Source: Rhodococcus sp. 14-1411-2a (GTDB lineage: Bacteria > Actinomycetota > Actinomycetes > Mycobacteriales > Mycobacteriaceae). Taken from it: a stretch of 64,000 nt of DNA. The stretch's first letter is position 1. Every line of letters starts with the position of its first letter. The position numbers and the translations under genes are program-made. The stretch lies in assembly GCF_002259485.1 (NCBI RefSeq), contig NZ_NPGA01000020.1, positions 372,001 through 436,000 of the forward strand, read 5' to 3'. Under the pieces are notes generated by a model. It worked only from the letters and a program-made list of their open reading frames with translations. It did no database searches and was not told the origin of the DNA. This document shows, in pieces, positions 52,402-60,772 of the stretch.

Positions 52402-53682
52402 ATGTCAGCCGAGAGTTCTCCCGAGACCACGCCGGACGACGAGGCAAACGAGCCTGTCGCCGTTCCGCTACTGGCCCCGGCTGACGGCGTACCCGACGTG
52501 GTCGACACGCCGGACGCCGTGCGCGCGGCTGCCGCGCTTCTCGCATCGGGTCACGGCCCCCTCGCCGTCGACGCCGAACGTGCGTCGGGCTTCCGCTACT
52601 CCCAGCGCGCCTACCTCCTGCAGTTCCGCCGCCGCGGCGCAGGCACGGTTCTGCTCGATCCGATCCCGGTCACCGGCGACCTCGCTCCGCTCGCCGAGGT
52701 GATCAACCCGCTCGAGTGGGTACTGCACTCCGCAGATCAGGACCTGCCGGGACTCGCCGAACTCGGCTTGGTACCCGCCACGCTCTACGACACCGAACTC
52801 GCAGGCCGCCTCGCCGGATTCGATCGAGTGGGGCTCGGAGCCATCGTCGAACGCACCCTCGGACTGGCCTTGCAGAAAGGCCACGGAGCGGCCGATTGGT
52901 CCACCCGGCCGCTACCCGACACCTGGCTCAACTACGCAGCACTCGACGTCGAGGTTCTGCTCGAACTGCGCGACGCAATGGCCGAAGAGCTCGAACAGCA
53001 GGGCAAAACCGAATGGGCCGCACAGGAATTCGCCCACATCCTCACCCTCGGGCCACCCAAACCCAAGACCGACAGATGGCGTCGGACATCGGGAATCCAT
53101 GCGATCAAATCTCCCCGCACTCTTGCTGCCGTTCGCGAATTGTGGAGCACACGAGACGAACTGGCGGCCAAGCGTGACGTGGCACCGAGCCGGGTGTTGC
53201 CCGACTCGGCCATCGTGGCGGCCGCAACGGCGGACCCGAAATCCGCGCGAGAGCTCGAGCAGCTACCGGTCTTCGGCGGTCCCCGTCAGCGCAGATCGTC
53301 CCGATTGTGGGCCTCGGCCCTGACCCGTGCGCGGGCGCTCCCGACATCCGAACTGCCCTCGATGGCAGCGTCTTTCGACGGTCCACCCCCGGTCAATCGG
53401 TGGGCTCGCCGCGATCCCGATGCAGCAGCGCGACTAGCCGACGTACGAGCGGCGATGACCGAGCTCAGCGAATCGGTGTCGGTGCCGGTCGAGAATCTGT
53501 TGATGCCGGATCTGCTGCGCCGCCTGGTGTGGGATTGGCAGAGTCCGGTCGATCCCGACGTCGACCCTGCCGAGCTGATCGAGGCCCGACTGGCCGACGG
53601 CGGGGCCCGGCCCTGGCAGCGAACGCTGGTGGTGCCGGTACTGACGAAGGCACTGCACCCTTCTCAAGTTACCGACGGGTAA
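52402..53682 (+). CDS. rnd: Ribonuclease D-type 3'-5' exonuclease
   Basis: The 426-aa protein has the DEDDy exonuclease motifs: LAVDAERASGFRYSQRAYLL (Asp/Glu of motif I), LHSADQDLPGLAELG (motif II) and WLNYAALDVEVLLEL (Tyr/Asp of motif III). A C-terminal HRDC domain begins near LWSTRDELAAKRDVAPSRVL. It trims tRNA or other structured RNA 3' ends. Likely orthologue of Rv2681. Its stop overlaps the operator of the next transcription unit. Confidence 0.93.
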   Translation: MSAESSPETTPDDEANEPVAVPLLAPADGVPDVVDTPDAVRAAAALLASGHGPLAVDAERASGFRYSQRAYLLQFRRRGAGTVLLDPIPVTGDLAPLAEVINPLEWVLHSADQDLPGLAELGLVPATLYDTELAGRLAGFDRVGLGAIVERTLGLALQKGHGAADWSTRPLPDTWLNYAALDVEVLLELRDAMAEELEQQGKTEWAAQEFAHILTLGPPKPKTDRWRRTSGIHAIKSPRTLAAVRELWSTRDELAAKRDVAPSRVLPDSAIVAAATADPKSARELEQLPVFGGPRQRRSSRLWASALTRARALPTSELPSMAASFDGPPPVNRWARRDPDAAARLADVRAAMTELSESVSVPVENLLMPDLLRRLVWDWQSPVDPDVDPAELIEARLADGGARPWQRTLVVPVLTKALHPSQVTDG

Positions 53683-53695
53683 TACCCGCTACAGT
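53676..53695 (+). promoter_or_regulatory. Palindromic operator within the fadA-fadB promoter
   Basis: CGGGTAATACCCG (53676-53688) has 6-bp perfect arms around one base. It is followed directly by TACAGT (53690-53695), a TANNNT -10 box, and preceded by TTACCG at a short -35 distance. A repressor here would sit in the promoter spacer. It does not match the KstR or KstR2 consensus as I recall them. It spans the rnd stop codon. Confidence 0.6.
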
Positions 53696-53754
53696 AGGGG
53701 TCGCGTCCGGGCACCCGGGCGAGTCGTCCGCATCTGTCGGGAGGATCGAAAAGC

Positions 53755-54981
53755 GTGTCTGTACCCGCGTCCACCAGCTCACAGAGGAATGTTGTCTTCG
53801 TCGACGGCATCCGTACCCCGTTCGGCAAAGCAGGCCCCAAGGGCATGTACGCCGACACTCGCGCAGACGACCTCGTCGTCAAGGCAATCCGCGAACTCCT
53901 TCGCAAGAACCCCAATCTCCCTCCCGAGCGCATCGACGAGGTCGCGATCGCCGCGACCACGCAGACCGGTGACCAGGGTCTGACCATCGGCCGTACGTCC
54001 GCGCTGCTCGCCGGACTCCCCCGCAGCGTCCCCGGCTTCGCGATCGACCGCATGTGCGCGGGCGCGATGACCTCGGTGACCACCACCGGGTCGGGCATCG
54101 GCTTCGGCCAGTACGACGTCGTGATCGCAGGTGGCGTCGAGCACATGGGCCGCCACCCGATGGGTGAGGGCGTCGACCCCAACCCGCGTTTCCTCGCCGA
54201 CAAGCTCGTCGATCCCAGCGCGCTGGTGATGGGCAACACCGCCGAGAATCTGCACGACCGGTTCCCGAGCATCACCAAGGACCGCACCGACGCGTACGCC
54301 GTCGCCAGCCAGAACAAGTACGACGCGGCCAAGAAGGCCGGCTTCATCGCCGACACTCTCGTGCCCGTCGCCACCAAGTCCGCCGCAGGATGGGGCCTGG
54401 CCACCGAGGACGAGCCGCCTCGCCCCGGAACCACCGTCGAAGACCTCGCCAAGCTCAAGACGCCGTTCCGTCCCGCCGGTCGCGTCACCGCAGGCAACGC
54501 CGCAGGACTGAACGACGGTGCCACCGCCGCGATCCTCGCCGGCGAGGACACCGCGCACGAACTCGGCCTGAACATCGGTATGCGCATGGTCGGCTTCAGC
54601 TTCGCCGGCGTCGATCCCGCCGTCATGGGCATCGGACCGGTCCCCGCGACCGAGAAGTTGCTCGGCCGAACCGGATTGAGCATCGACGACATCGGCCTGT
54701 TCGAGATCAACGAGGCCTTCGCCATCCAGGTCCTCGCGTTCCTCGAGCACTACGGCATCGCCGACGACGATCCGCGCGTCAACCAGTGGGGCGGCGCCAT
54801 CGCGTGTGGCCACCCCCTCGCATCCTCGGGTGTTCGCCTGATGACGCAGCTGAGCCGCCAGTTCGCTCAGCAGCCCGACGTCCGCTACGGCTTGACGACC
54901 ATGTGCATCGGTCTCGGCATGGGCGGCACCGTCATCTGGGAGAACCCCAACCACGCTGACTATTCAGGAGCGAAGGCATGA
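53755..54981 (+). CDS. fadA: Acetyl-CoA C-acyltransferase (thiolase), beta-oxidation type
   Basis: The 408-aa thiolase cleaves 3-ketoacyl-CoA. The nucleophile is Cys101 in IDRMCAGAM, with NEAFAIQVLAF, ACGHPLASSG (His) and TTMCIGLGMGG (second Cys). GTG 53755 has GGGAGG upstream. Its stop overlaps the fadB start as ATGA, so it forms the beta subunit of a trifunctional complex with FadB, comparable to Rv0859-Rv0860. Confidence 0.95.
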   Translation: MSVPASTSSQRNVVFVDGIRTPFGKAGPKGMYADTRADDLVVKAIRELLRKNPNLPPERIDEVAIAATTQTGDQGLTIGRTSALLAGLPRSVPGFAIDRMCAGAMTSVTTTGSGIGFGQYDVVIAGGVEHMGRHPMGEGVDPNPRFLADKLVDPSALVMGNTAENLHDRFPSITKDRTDAYAVASQNKYDAAKKAGFIADTLVPVATKSAAGWGLATEDEPPRPGTTVEDLAKLKTPFRPAGRVTAGNAAGLNDGATAAILAGEDTAHELGLNIGMRMVGFSFAGVDPAVMGIGPVPATEKLLGRTGLSIDDIGLFEINEAFAIQVLAFLEHYGIADDDPRVNQWGGAIACGHPLASSGVRLMTQLSRQFAQQPDVRYGLTTMCIGLGMGGTVIWENPNHADYSGAKA

Positions 54982-57083
54982 GCGACATCACCACAGCGTT
55001 CAGCGACGAGGTAGTCACGAACGCGTTCACGAAGCTTGTCTCCGTACCGGGGCTCGACGGCTCCATCGCCCTGGTGACCTTGGACAACGGCTTCGATCAC
55101 ACCAAGCCGTCGACCTTCGGTCCCGGTGGACTGGCCAAGTTCGACGCCGCCCTCGACGAGGCATTCGCAGCGAACCCGGTGGCCATCGCCGTCACCGGTA
55201 AGCCGTTCATCTTCGCCGTCGGTGCCGACCTCAACGGTGTGCCGAACATCAAGACCAAGGACGAGGCGCTGCAGATCGGACAGCTCGGTCACAAGGTCTT
55301 CCGACGCCTGCGCGAGTCGACCGTTCCGACGTTCGCCTTCATCAACGGTGCCGCACTCGGTGGTGGCCTCGAAGTGGGACTGCACTCGCACTATCGGACC
55401 GTCGCGGAGAACGCTGCCGCACTCGGTCTTCCCGAGGCCTTCCTCGGCCTGGTACCGGGATGGGGTGGAACTCAGTTGCTGCCCAACATCATCGGAGCCT
55501 CGAACGCGGTCACCGTCGTCATCGAGAACGCACTGAACCAGAACCGCGTCCTCAAGCCGCAGCAGGCACTCGACCTCGGCATCGCCGACGCCCTCTTCGG
55601 CGGAGCCGACTTCCTCGAGCAGTCCCTCGCGTGGGCTGCTCAGGTCGTCAAGGGCGAAATCACCCCTGCCCGTCCCGAGATCGACCGCGGGCAGGCCTGG
55701 GACGACGCCATCGCCCGCGCCAAGGGCATCGTCGCGGGCAAGACCAACAACTTCGCCCCCGGCCCCGTCGCCGCGGTGGAGCTGCTCGAACTCGCCAAGA
55801 GCACCGACATCACCGACTCTGCTTCACTCGACAAGGCCTTCGCGGCCGAGGACGAGGCCCTGTCCACGTTGTTGGTCAAGGACGAGCTCCGGGCCGGGCT
55901 GTATGCCTTCGACTTGGTGCAGAAGCGCGCCAAGCGTCCCGCCGGTGCACCCGACAAATCGCTGGCGCGCAAGATCTCCGGCGTCGGAATCGTCGGTGCC
56001 GGCCTGATGGCCAGCCAGCTCGCACTGCTGTTCGTTCGGCAGCTGAAGGTGCCGGTGATCCTCACCGACATCGATCAGGAGCGCATCGACAAGGGCGTCG
56101 GCTACGTCCACGGCGAGATCGACAAGCTGCTCGGCAAGAAGCGCCTGTCCCCCGATGCCGCAAATCGGTTGAAGGCGTTGGTGTCCGGCTCGATCGACAA
56201 GTCCGCGTTCGCGAACACGGATTTCGTCATCGAGGCCGTGTTCGAGAACCTGGACGTGAAGAAGAAGGTGTTCGCCGAAGTCGAGGAATTCGTCTCTGCC
56301 GACACGATACTCGCGACCAACACGTCCTCGCTGTCGATCACCAAGATGGCGGCAGACCTGAAGCACCCCGAGCGCGTGGTGGGCTTCCACTTCTTCAACC
56401 CCGTCGCAGTCCTGCCACTGCTCGAGGTCGTCAAGGGTGAGAAGACCGACGATGCCACTCTCGCAACGGCATTCGCGACGGCCAAGACCCTCAAGAAGTC
56501 GGCCGTACTGTCGGCGGATCTCCCCGGATTCGTCTTCAACCGTCTCGTCACTCGCGCGTCGAACGAGATCATCAGCGCCATCGACGAGGGCACCCCGTTC
56601 GATGTCGCCGACGGCGCTGTGGGCGAACTCGGCATGCCGATGAGTCCGCTGACGTTGCTGGCACTCGTCGGACCGGCCGTCGCTCTGCACACCGCCGAAA
56701 CCCTGGCCGAGGCATACCCGGAGCGGTTCAAGGACTCCGCCGGGTTCCGCGCTCTCGTCGAGGCGAAGAAGCCGGGTGTGTGGACCTACGGACCCGAGGG
56801 CCAGGTCGTCGATCCCGAGGTCGCCGCACTGTGGCCGCAGGGCGATTCGCCGTCGACCGCCGAGCAGGTGCTCGAGCGCACCCGCAACGCGATCGCCGAC
56901 GAGATCAAGATCATGCTCGACGAGGGCGTCGTGGCTGCAGCCGAGGACATCGACCTCTGCCTGCTCCTCGGCGGCGGATTCGGCTTCTGGAACGGCGGCA
57001 TCACTCCGTACCTGGACCGTAGTGGGGCTTCCGAGGCCGCCACCGGTCAGCGCTTCCTCGCACCGGGCGTCGCCAGCGTCTAG
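54978..57083 (+). CDS. fadB: Multifunctional fatty-acid oxidation protein: enoyl-CoA hydratase / 3-hydroxyacyl-CoA dehydrogenase
   Basis: The 701-aa protein has an N-terminal crotonase domain (about residues 25-220, with FINGAALGGGLEVGL and GLPEAFLGLVPGWGG) and a 3-hydroxyacyl-CoA dehydrogenase domain starting at the NAD loop GVGIVGAGLMASQLA. It continues with FVIEAVFENLDVKKKVFAE, HFFNPVAVLPLLEVV and a second C-terminal helical domain. The NAD loop has Met-Ala in place of the common Met-Gly. Coupled to fadA; it ends in a strong hairpin. Confidence 0.96.
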   Translation: MSDITTAFSDEVVTNAFTKLVSVPGLDGSIALVTLDNGFDHTKPSTFGPGGLAKFDAALDEAFAANPVAIAVTGKPFIFAVGADLNGVPNIKTKDEALQIGQLGHKVFRRLRESTVPTFAFINGAALGGGLEVGLHSHYRTVAENAAALGLPEAFLGLVPGWGGTQLLPNIIGASNAVTVVIENALNQNRVLKPQQALDLGIADALFGGADFLEQSLAWAAQVVKGEITPARPEIDRGQAWDDAIARAKGIVAGKTNNFAPGPVAAVELLELAKSTDITDSASLDKAFAAEDEALSTLLVKDELRAGLYAFDLVQKRAKRPAGAPDKSLARKISGVGIVGAGLMASQLALLFVRQLKVPVILTDIDQERIDKGVGYVHGEIDKLLGKKRLSPDAANRLKALVSGSIDKSAFANTDFVIEAVFENLDVKKKVFAEVEEFVSADTILATNTSSLSITKMAADLKHPERVVGFHFFNPVAVLPLLEVVKGEKTDDATLATAFATAKTLKKSAVLSADLPGFVFNRLVTRASNEIISAIDEGTPFDVADGAVGELGMPMSPLTLLALVGPAVALHTAETLAEAYPERFKDSAGFRALVEAKKPGVWTYGPEGQVVDPEVAALWPQGDSPSTAEQVLERTRNAIADEIKIMLDEGVVAAAEDIDLCLLLGGGFGFWNGGITPYLDRSGASEAATGQRFLAPGVASV

Positions 57084-57092
57084 CACTGCCCG

Positions 57093-57150
57093 CCGAGTTC
57101 GAGGTTATGGACGGATTTCTCCGCATTTTCGTCCACAACCTCGAACTCGG
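57093..57150 (+). terminator. Long-stem terminator after fadB, copy 1 of a dispersed palindrome
   Basis: The 21-base arms CCGAGTTCGAGGTTATGGACG and CGTCCACAACCTCGAACTCGG (each over 20 only by one; key pairing 20 of 21) enclose a 16-base loop and are followed by CTTTTTC. The arm sequence and loop length recur at 58893-58948, so this is both a terminator and a repeat-family member. Confidence 0.85.
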
Positions 57151-57166
57151 CTTTTTCGTGTCGAGA

Positions 57167-57172
57167 TAAGGT
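57167..57172 (+). promoter_or_regulatory. Predicted leaderless -10 box of the ECF41 sigma factor gene
   Basis: TAAGGT (TANNNT) ends eight bases before ATG 57181; no ribosome-binding site is present. It lies just beyond the fadB terminator. No autoregulatory ECF41-type promoter was recognised. Confidence 0.45.
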
Positions 57173-57180
57173 CTGATCCG

Positions 57181-58041
57181 ATGAACAGCGAACGCAGTCG
57201 GTTGATCGGAATCGGCTACCGCATGCTGGGTTCCTACAGCGACGCCGAAGACGCCGCCTCCGAGGCTCTCGTTCGCTGGTACCGACTCACCGACGCCGAA
57301 CGCGACGCCATCGACGTCCCAGCGGCGTGGCTCACCCGAGTGGTAGGCCGCATCTGCCTCGACGTACTGAGTTCCGCTCGCGCTCGACGCGAGAACTACG
57401 TCGGTCAGTGGTTGCCGGAACCTGTCCCCGGCGTCGATTCCCGCGACGCGACCACGATGGACCCGGCCGACCGAGTAGTGCAACGAGATTCGGTGACCCT
57501 CGCGCTGCTCGTCGTGCTCGAGTCACTCGGTCCGGCGCAGCGAGTCGCCTTCGTACTGCACGACGCGTTCGCCGTCCCGTTCGACGAGATCGCCACCGTC
57601 CTGGATCGATCACCGGCCGCCTGCCGCCAACTCGCCTCTGCCGCACGAGCTCACGTGCATTCCCGTCACCGCTCCGTCGCCGACCCCATCGACCACGACC
57701 GCCTCGTGCGGGCTTTCGCCTCGGCCTCGGCGGGCGGAGATCTCGCATCCCTCGTCTCGGTGCTCGCGCCCGACGTCGCCCTCGTCAGCGACGGAGGCGG
57801 TCACGTCTCCGCGGCCCGCAACGCCGTCCTCGGATCCGATCGAGTCGCTCGGTTCGTTCGCGGCATCACCGCCAAATCGACCGACCTCGAGTGGTCCATC
57901 GAACCCGTCAACGGCCTGTCGGGCATCGTGATGCGGCGCGGCAGCGCGGTGTTCGGCGTCATCGGGTTCGACGTCGCCGACGACGTGGTCTCGAGCGTCT
58001 GGATCGTGCTCAATCCGGACAAACTCCGGCGTTGGGTCTGA
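57181..58041 (+). CDS. ECF41-type RNA polymerase sigma factor with SnoaL-like C-terminus
   Basis: The 286-aa protein has sigma-70 region 2 (RLIGIGYRMLGSYSDAEDAA), region 4 (SLGPAQRVAFVLHDAFAVPF and DEIATVLDRSPAACRQLASA), and a ~110-residue SnoaL-like extension with SDGGGHVSAARNAVLG and the terminal NPDKLRRWV, the DGGGK-type and NPDKL motifs that define ECF41. The extension replaces an anti-sigma factor and controls activity. It is followed by an NmrA-type oxidoreductase, the usual partner class. Confidence 0.92.
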   Translation: MNSERSRLIGIGYRMLGSYSDAEDAASEALVRWYRLTDAERDAIDVPAAWLTRVVGRICLDVLSSARARRENYVGQWLPEPVPGVDSRDATTMDPADRVVQRDSVTLALLVVLESLGPAQRVAFVLHDAFAVPFDEIATVLDRSPAACRQLASAARAHVHSRHRSVADPIDHDRLVRAFASASAGGDLASLVSVLAPDVALVSDGGGHVSAARNAVLGSDRVARFVRGITAKSTDLEWSIEPVNGLSGIVMRRGSAVFGVIGFDVADDVVSSVWIVLNPDKLRRWV

Positions 58042-58134
58042 TGCACGCCATACATTCGTCGCGGCTGTGTCGTCAGAGAGTAGAGGCCCGCCACACGCGG
58101 TCCGATCAACTCTCGAGAAACAGGTGGATACGCG

Positions 58135-58881
58135 ATGAAGCTAGCCGTAGCCGGGGGAACCGGAACAGTCGGAGTGCACGTGGTCGAGGTTGCGCGTGAA
58201 CGCGGCCACGACGTGGTCGTTCTGTCGCGATCTGCGGGTGTGGATCTCGTCACCGGGGCAGGACTGTCCGACGCCCTGTCCGGAGTCGAGGCGGTCGTGG
58301 ACGTCGCGTCGACGCGGACGGTCTCGGCGAAAGAGTCGACGGCGTTCTTCGCCGCCGTCACGCGAAACCTGCTCGAGGCGGAGAGCGCGGCCTGTGTCGG
58401 CCATCACCTGGCGCTGTCGATCGTCGGAATAGACGAGGCACCGCACGGCTACTACGCCGGAAAGGTGGAGCAGGAGAGCCTCGTTCGTGCTGGAGCAGTG
58501 CCCTGGACAATTCTTCGAGCCACTCAGTTCCACGAGTTCGCCGGCCAGATCCGCGCGCAGGCGTCGTTCGGTCCGGTGAGCATCATCCCGAAGATGGTCT
58601 CGCAACCGATCGCGGCCCGCGAGGTCGCCGAACGACTGATCGACCTCGCGGAGCGGTCCCCGGCAGGTCGGGTCGCCGATCTCGGTGGACCACGTGAGGA
58701 ACGCATGGCCGAGATGGTTAGGCGCTACGCACGGGCCATCGGTGCTCGCGGCCTGGTGCTCGAGGTCCCGATTCCCGGCGCGTACGGTCGCGCGATGCGA
58801 GACGGAACGCTGGTCACCACGACCGAGTCGGATCACGGTCTCCAGACCTTCGATCAATGGTCGGCCGCCCAGGCGCGCTAG
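58135..58881 (+). CDS. NmrA-like NAD(P)-binding reductase, ECF41 partner
   Basis: The 248-aa atypical short-chain dehydrogenase has the Rossmann loop VAGGTGTVGVHVVE, HHLALSIVGIDEAPHGYYAGK with a tyrosine-lysine pair, and AVPWTILRATQFHEF. ATG 58135 has AGGTGG upstream. It sits 93 bases after the ECF41 gene, the conserved COE (carboxymuconolactone decarboxylase/oxidoreductase/epimerase) arrangement. The substrate is unknown; NmrA-like members may sense redox state. Confidence 0.88.
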   Translation: MKLAVAGGTGTVGVHVVEVARERGHDVVVLSRSAGVDLVTGAGLSDALSGVEAVVDVASTRTVSAKESTAFFAAVTRNLLEAESAACVGHHLALSIVGIDEAPHGYYAGKVEQESLVRAGAVPWTILRATQFHEFAGQIRAQASFGPVSIIPKMVSQPIAAREVAERLIDLAERSPAGRVADLGGPREERMAEMVRRYARAIGARGLVLEVPIPGAYGRAMRDGTLVTTTESDHGLQTFDQWSAAQAR

Positions 58882-58892
58882 CCATCTGCCGC

Positions 58893-58948
58893 CGAACTCG
58901 AAGCTGTGGACGACTTTCGGCAGTTTTCCGTCCACAACTTCGAGTTCG
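58893..58948 (+). repeat. Dispersed palindrome, copy 2, after the NmrA-like gene
   Basis: The arms CGAACTCGAAGCTGTGGACG and CGTCCACAACTTCGAGTTCG pair at 19 of 20 positions around a 16-base loop ending GTTTTC. The arms differ from copy 1 at only a few compensated positions, and the loop has the same length. No T-run follows. The rest of the 222-base gap to the transporter gene shows only a short TTCACC/GGTGAG hairpin near 58970. Confidence 0.8.
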
Positions 58949-59103
58949 ACAGACGGAATATCGGACAATTCACCTTTTTCGGTGAGCCGATTCCTGTAAG
59001 CCACGAATATCGAGTCGATTTCGCTCCCATTCCGTCGGTGCGAGGACGATGATGGCGATCGACCACCAAGGATGCTGGTTCACCTCGAAAGCTGGGTCAC
59101 GTG

Positions 59104-60501
59104 ATGACGCAATCCACCGATCGGCACACTGCCAAAGTCATCGGAGTCACGATTGCCGCCGCTGTCGGCGGCTTCCTGTTCGGGTTCGATTCGTCCGTCG
59201 TCAACGGCGCGGTGGACTCCATCCAGGAGAACTTCGCACTGTCGTCGTTCGTCACCGGCTTCGCGGTGGCCATCGCACTTCTCGGTTGCGCGGTCGGTGC
59301 CTGGTTCGCCGGCCGACTCGCCGACAGCTGGGGCCGAAAGAAGGTGATGCTGCTCGGTTCCGCACTGTTCACCATCTCGTCGGTGGGATCCGGATTCGCG
59401 TTCAGCGTCCCGGATCTCATGCTCTGGCGTGTACTCGGCGGCCTCGGCATCGGCATCGCATCGGTGATCGCGCCCGCATACATCTCGGAGATCGCCCCGG
59501 CCCGCTATCGAGGTGGATTGGCCTCGCTGCAGCAGCTGGCCATCACCATCGGAATCTTCGCTGCTCTGCTGTCGGACGCGGTGCTGCAGAACGCGGCAGG
59601 TGGGCCGTCGAACGACCTGTGGTTCGGACTCGAGGCCTGGCGATGGATGTTCCTCGTCGGCGTCGCACCGGCACTCGTCTACGGCTTTCTCGCCACGCTG
59701 ATTCCCGAGTCGCCCCGATACCTCGTCGGAAAACATCTCGACGAGGAAGCGGCCCGCATTCTGGGAGACATCACCGGGGAGGTGAACCCGAACGAGAGGG
59801 TGAAACAGATCCGACTGACCTTGCGTCGGGAATCGAAATCATCCTTCGCCGATATCCGTGGACCGAAGTTCGGGCTGCACCCGATCGTCTGGGTCGGTAT
59901 CACCATGGCGATCCTGCAGCAGTTCGTCGGAATCAACGCGATCTTTTACTATTCGACGACTCTGTGGAAGTCCGTCGGCTTCAGCGAGAATCAATCGTTC
60001 GTCACGTCGGTCATCACTTCGGTCATCAATGTCACGATGACATTCGTCGCCATCTTGTTCGTCGACCGATTCGGCCGACGAAATCTGCTCATGATCGGCT
60101 CGATCGGAATGTTCGTCGGCCTCGTACTCGCGGCCGTCTCGTTCAGCCAGGCAGTGGGTAGCGGGGACCAACTCGAATTGCCGTCGCCCTGGGGCCCTGT
60201 GGCTCTCGTCGGTGCCAACCTTTTCGTCGTGTTCTTCGCCGCAACCTGGGGCCCGATCATGTGGGTGATGCTAGGAGAGATGTTCCCCAACCGAATGCGA
60301 GCAGTCGCACTCGGTATCAGTACTGCCGCGAACTGGATTGCCAACTTCGCCATCACACTCGCGTTTCCGCCGTTGTCCGACACCATCGGACTCGGATTCA
60401 TCTATTCGTTCTTTGCGTTCTTCGCGATCGTGTCCTTCTTCTTCGTCAAGTACAAGATCAAGGAAACCAAAGGAATGGAGCTCGAGGACATGGAGACCTG
60501 A
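59104..60501 (+). CDS. Sugar porter family MFS transporter
   Basis: The 465-aa protein has 12 predicted helices and sugar-porter signatures: GGFLFGFDSSVVNGAV, GRLADSWGRKKVML, IPESPRYLVGKHLDEEAA, QQFVGINAIFYYSTTLW, VDRFGRRNLLMIG, and a C-terminal KIKETKGMELEDME. It is probably a proton/sugar symporter for a hexose, pentose or polyol. ATG 59104 is preferred over the adjacent GTG 59101. There is no adjacent catabolic gene to name the sugar. Confidence 0.93.
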   Translation: MTQSTDRHTAKVIGVTIAAAVGGFLFGFDSSVVNGAVDSIQENFALSSFVTGFAVAIALLGCAVGAWFAGRLADSWGRKKVMLLGSALFTISSVGSGFAFSVPDLMLWRVLGGLGIGIASVIAPAYISEIAPARYRGGLASLQQLAITIGIFAALLSDAVLQNAAGGPSNDLWFGLEAWRWMFLVGVAPALVYGFLATLIPESPRYLVGKHLDEEAARILGDITGEVNPNERVKQIRLTLRRESKSSFADIRGPKFGLHPIVWVGITMAILQQFVGINAIFYYSTTLWKSVGFSENQSFVTSVITSVINVTMTFVAILFVDRFGRRNLLMIGSIGMFVGLVLAAVSFSQAVGSGDQLELPSPWGPVALVGANLFVVFFAATWGPIMWVMLGEMFPNRMRAVALGISTAANWIANFAITLAFPPLSDTIGLGFIYSFFAFFAIVSFFFVKYKIKETKGMELEDMET

Positions 60502-60502
60502 C

Positions 60503-60772
60503 ATGCCGATGTTCGTCGTCGAATACGCGTACACCCCCGAGACCTCCTCGGGCCGTGACGATCACCGCACCGATCACCGCGCCTGGTTGCGAGAACTCGA
60601 GCGCCGCAAGATCCTCCGATCGTCGAGCCCGCTCGCCGATCACAGTGGTGCCACGATGATCGTCGAAGGCACCGACAAAGCAAGTGTGGAGCGGATGTTC
60701 GCACACGACCCCTTCGCCCTGGCCCATCTGATAGATCGCGTTCAGATCGAAGAATTGGCCGCCGGGTTGTAA
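60503..60772 (+). CDS. YciI-like protein
   Basis: The 89-aa ferredoxin-like-fold protein has FVVEYAYTPE, a central RAWLRELERRKILRSSSPL and ERMFAHDPFALAHLIDRVQI, typical of YciI/YCII domains with the HDPF histidine. The function is generally unknown. ATG 60503 lies one base after the transporter stop, so the two are co-translated. Its last 31 bases overlap the convergent GT87-type gene. Confidence 0.87.
   Translation: MPMFVVEYAYTPETSSGRDDHRTDHRAWLRELERRKILRSSSPLADHSGATMIVEGTDKASVERMFAHDPFALAHLIDRVQIEELAAGL

Noticed and set aside
57130..57150. DnaA-box-like GTCCACAAC within the palindrome
   Set aside because: The actinobacterial DnaA box is TTGTCCACA; here the flanking bases differ and the site is explained by the inverted repeat.
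58042..58134. ECF41-type target promoter before the NmrA-like gene
   Set aside because: I looked for TGTCACA with a downstream CGTC at the usual spacing. Only partial strings such as TGTCGTC occur, without the second element.
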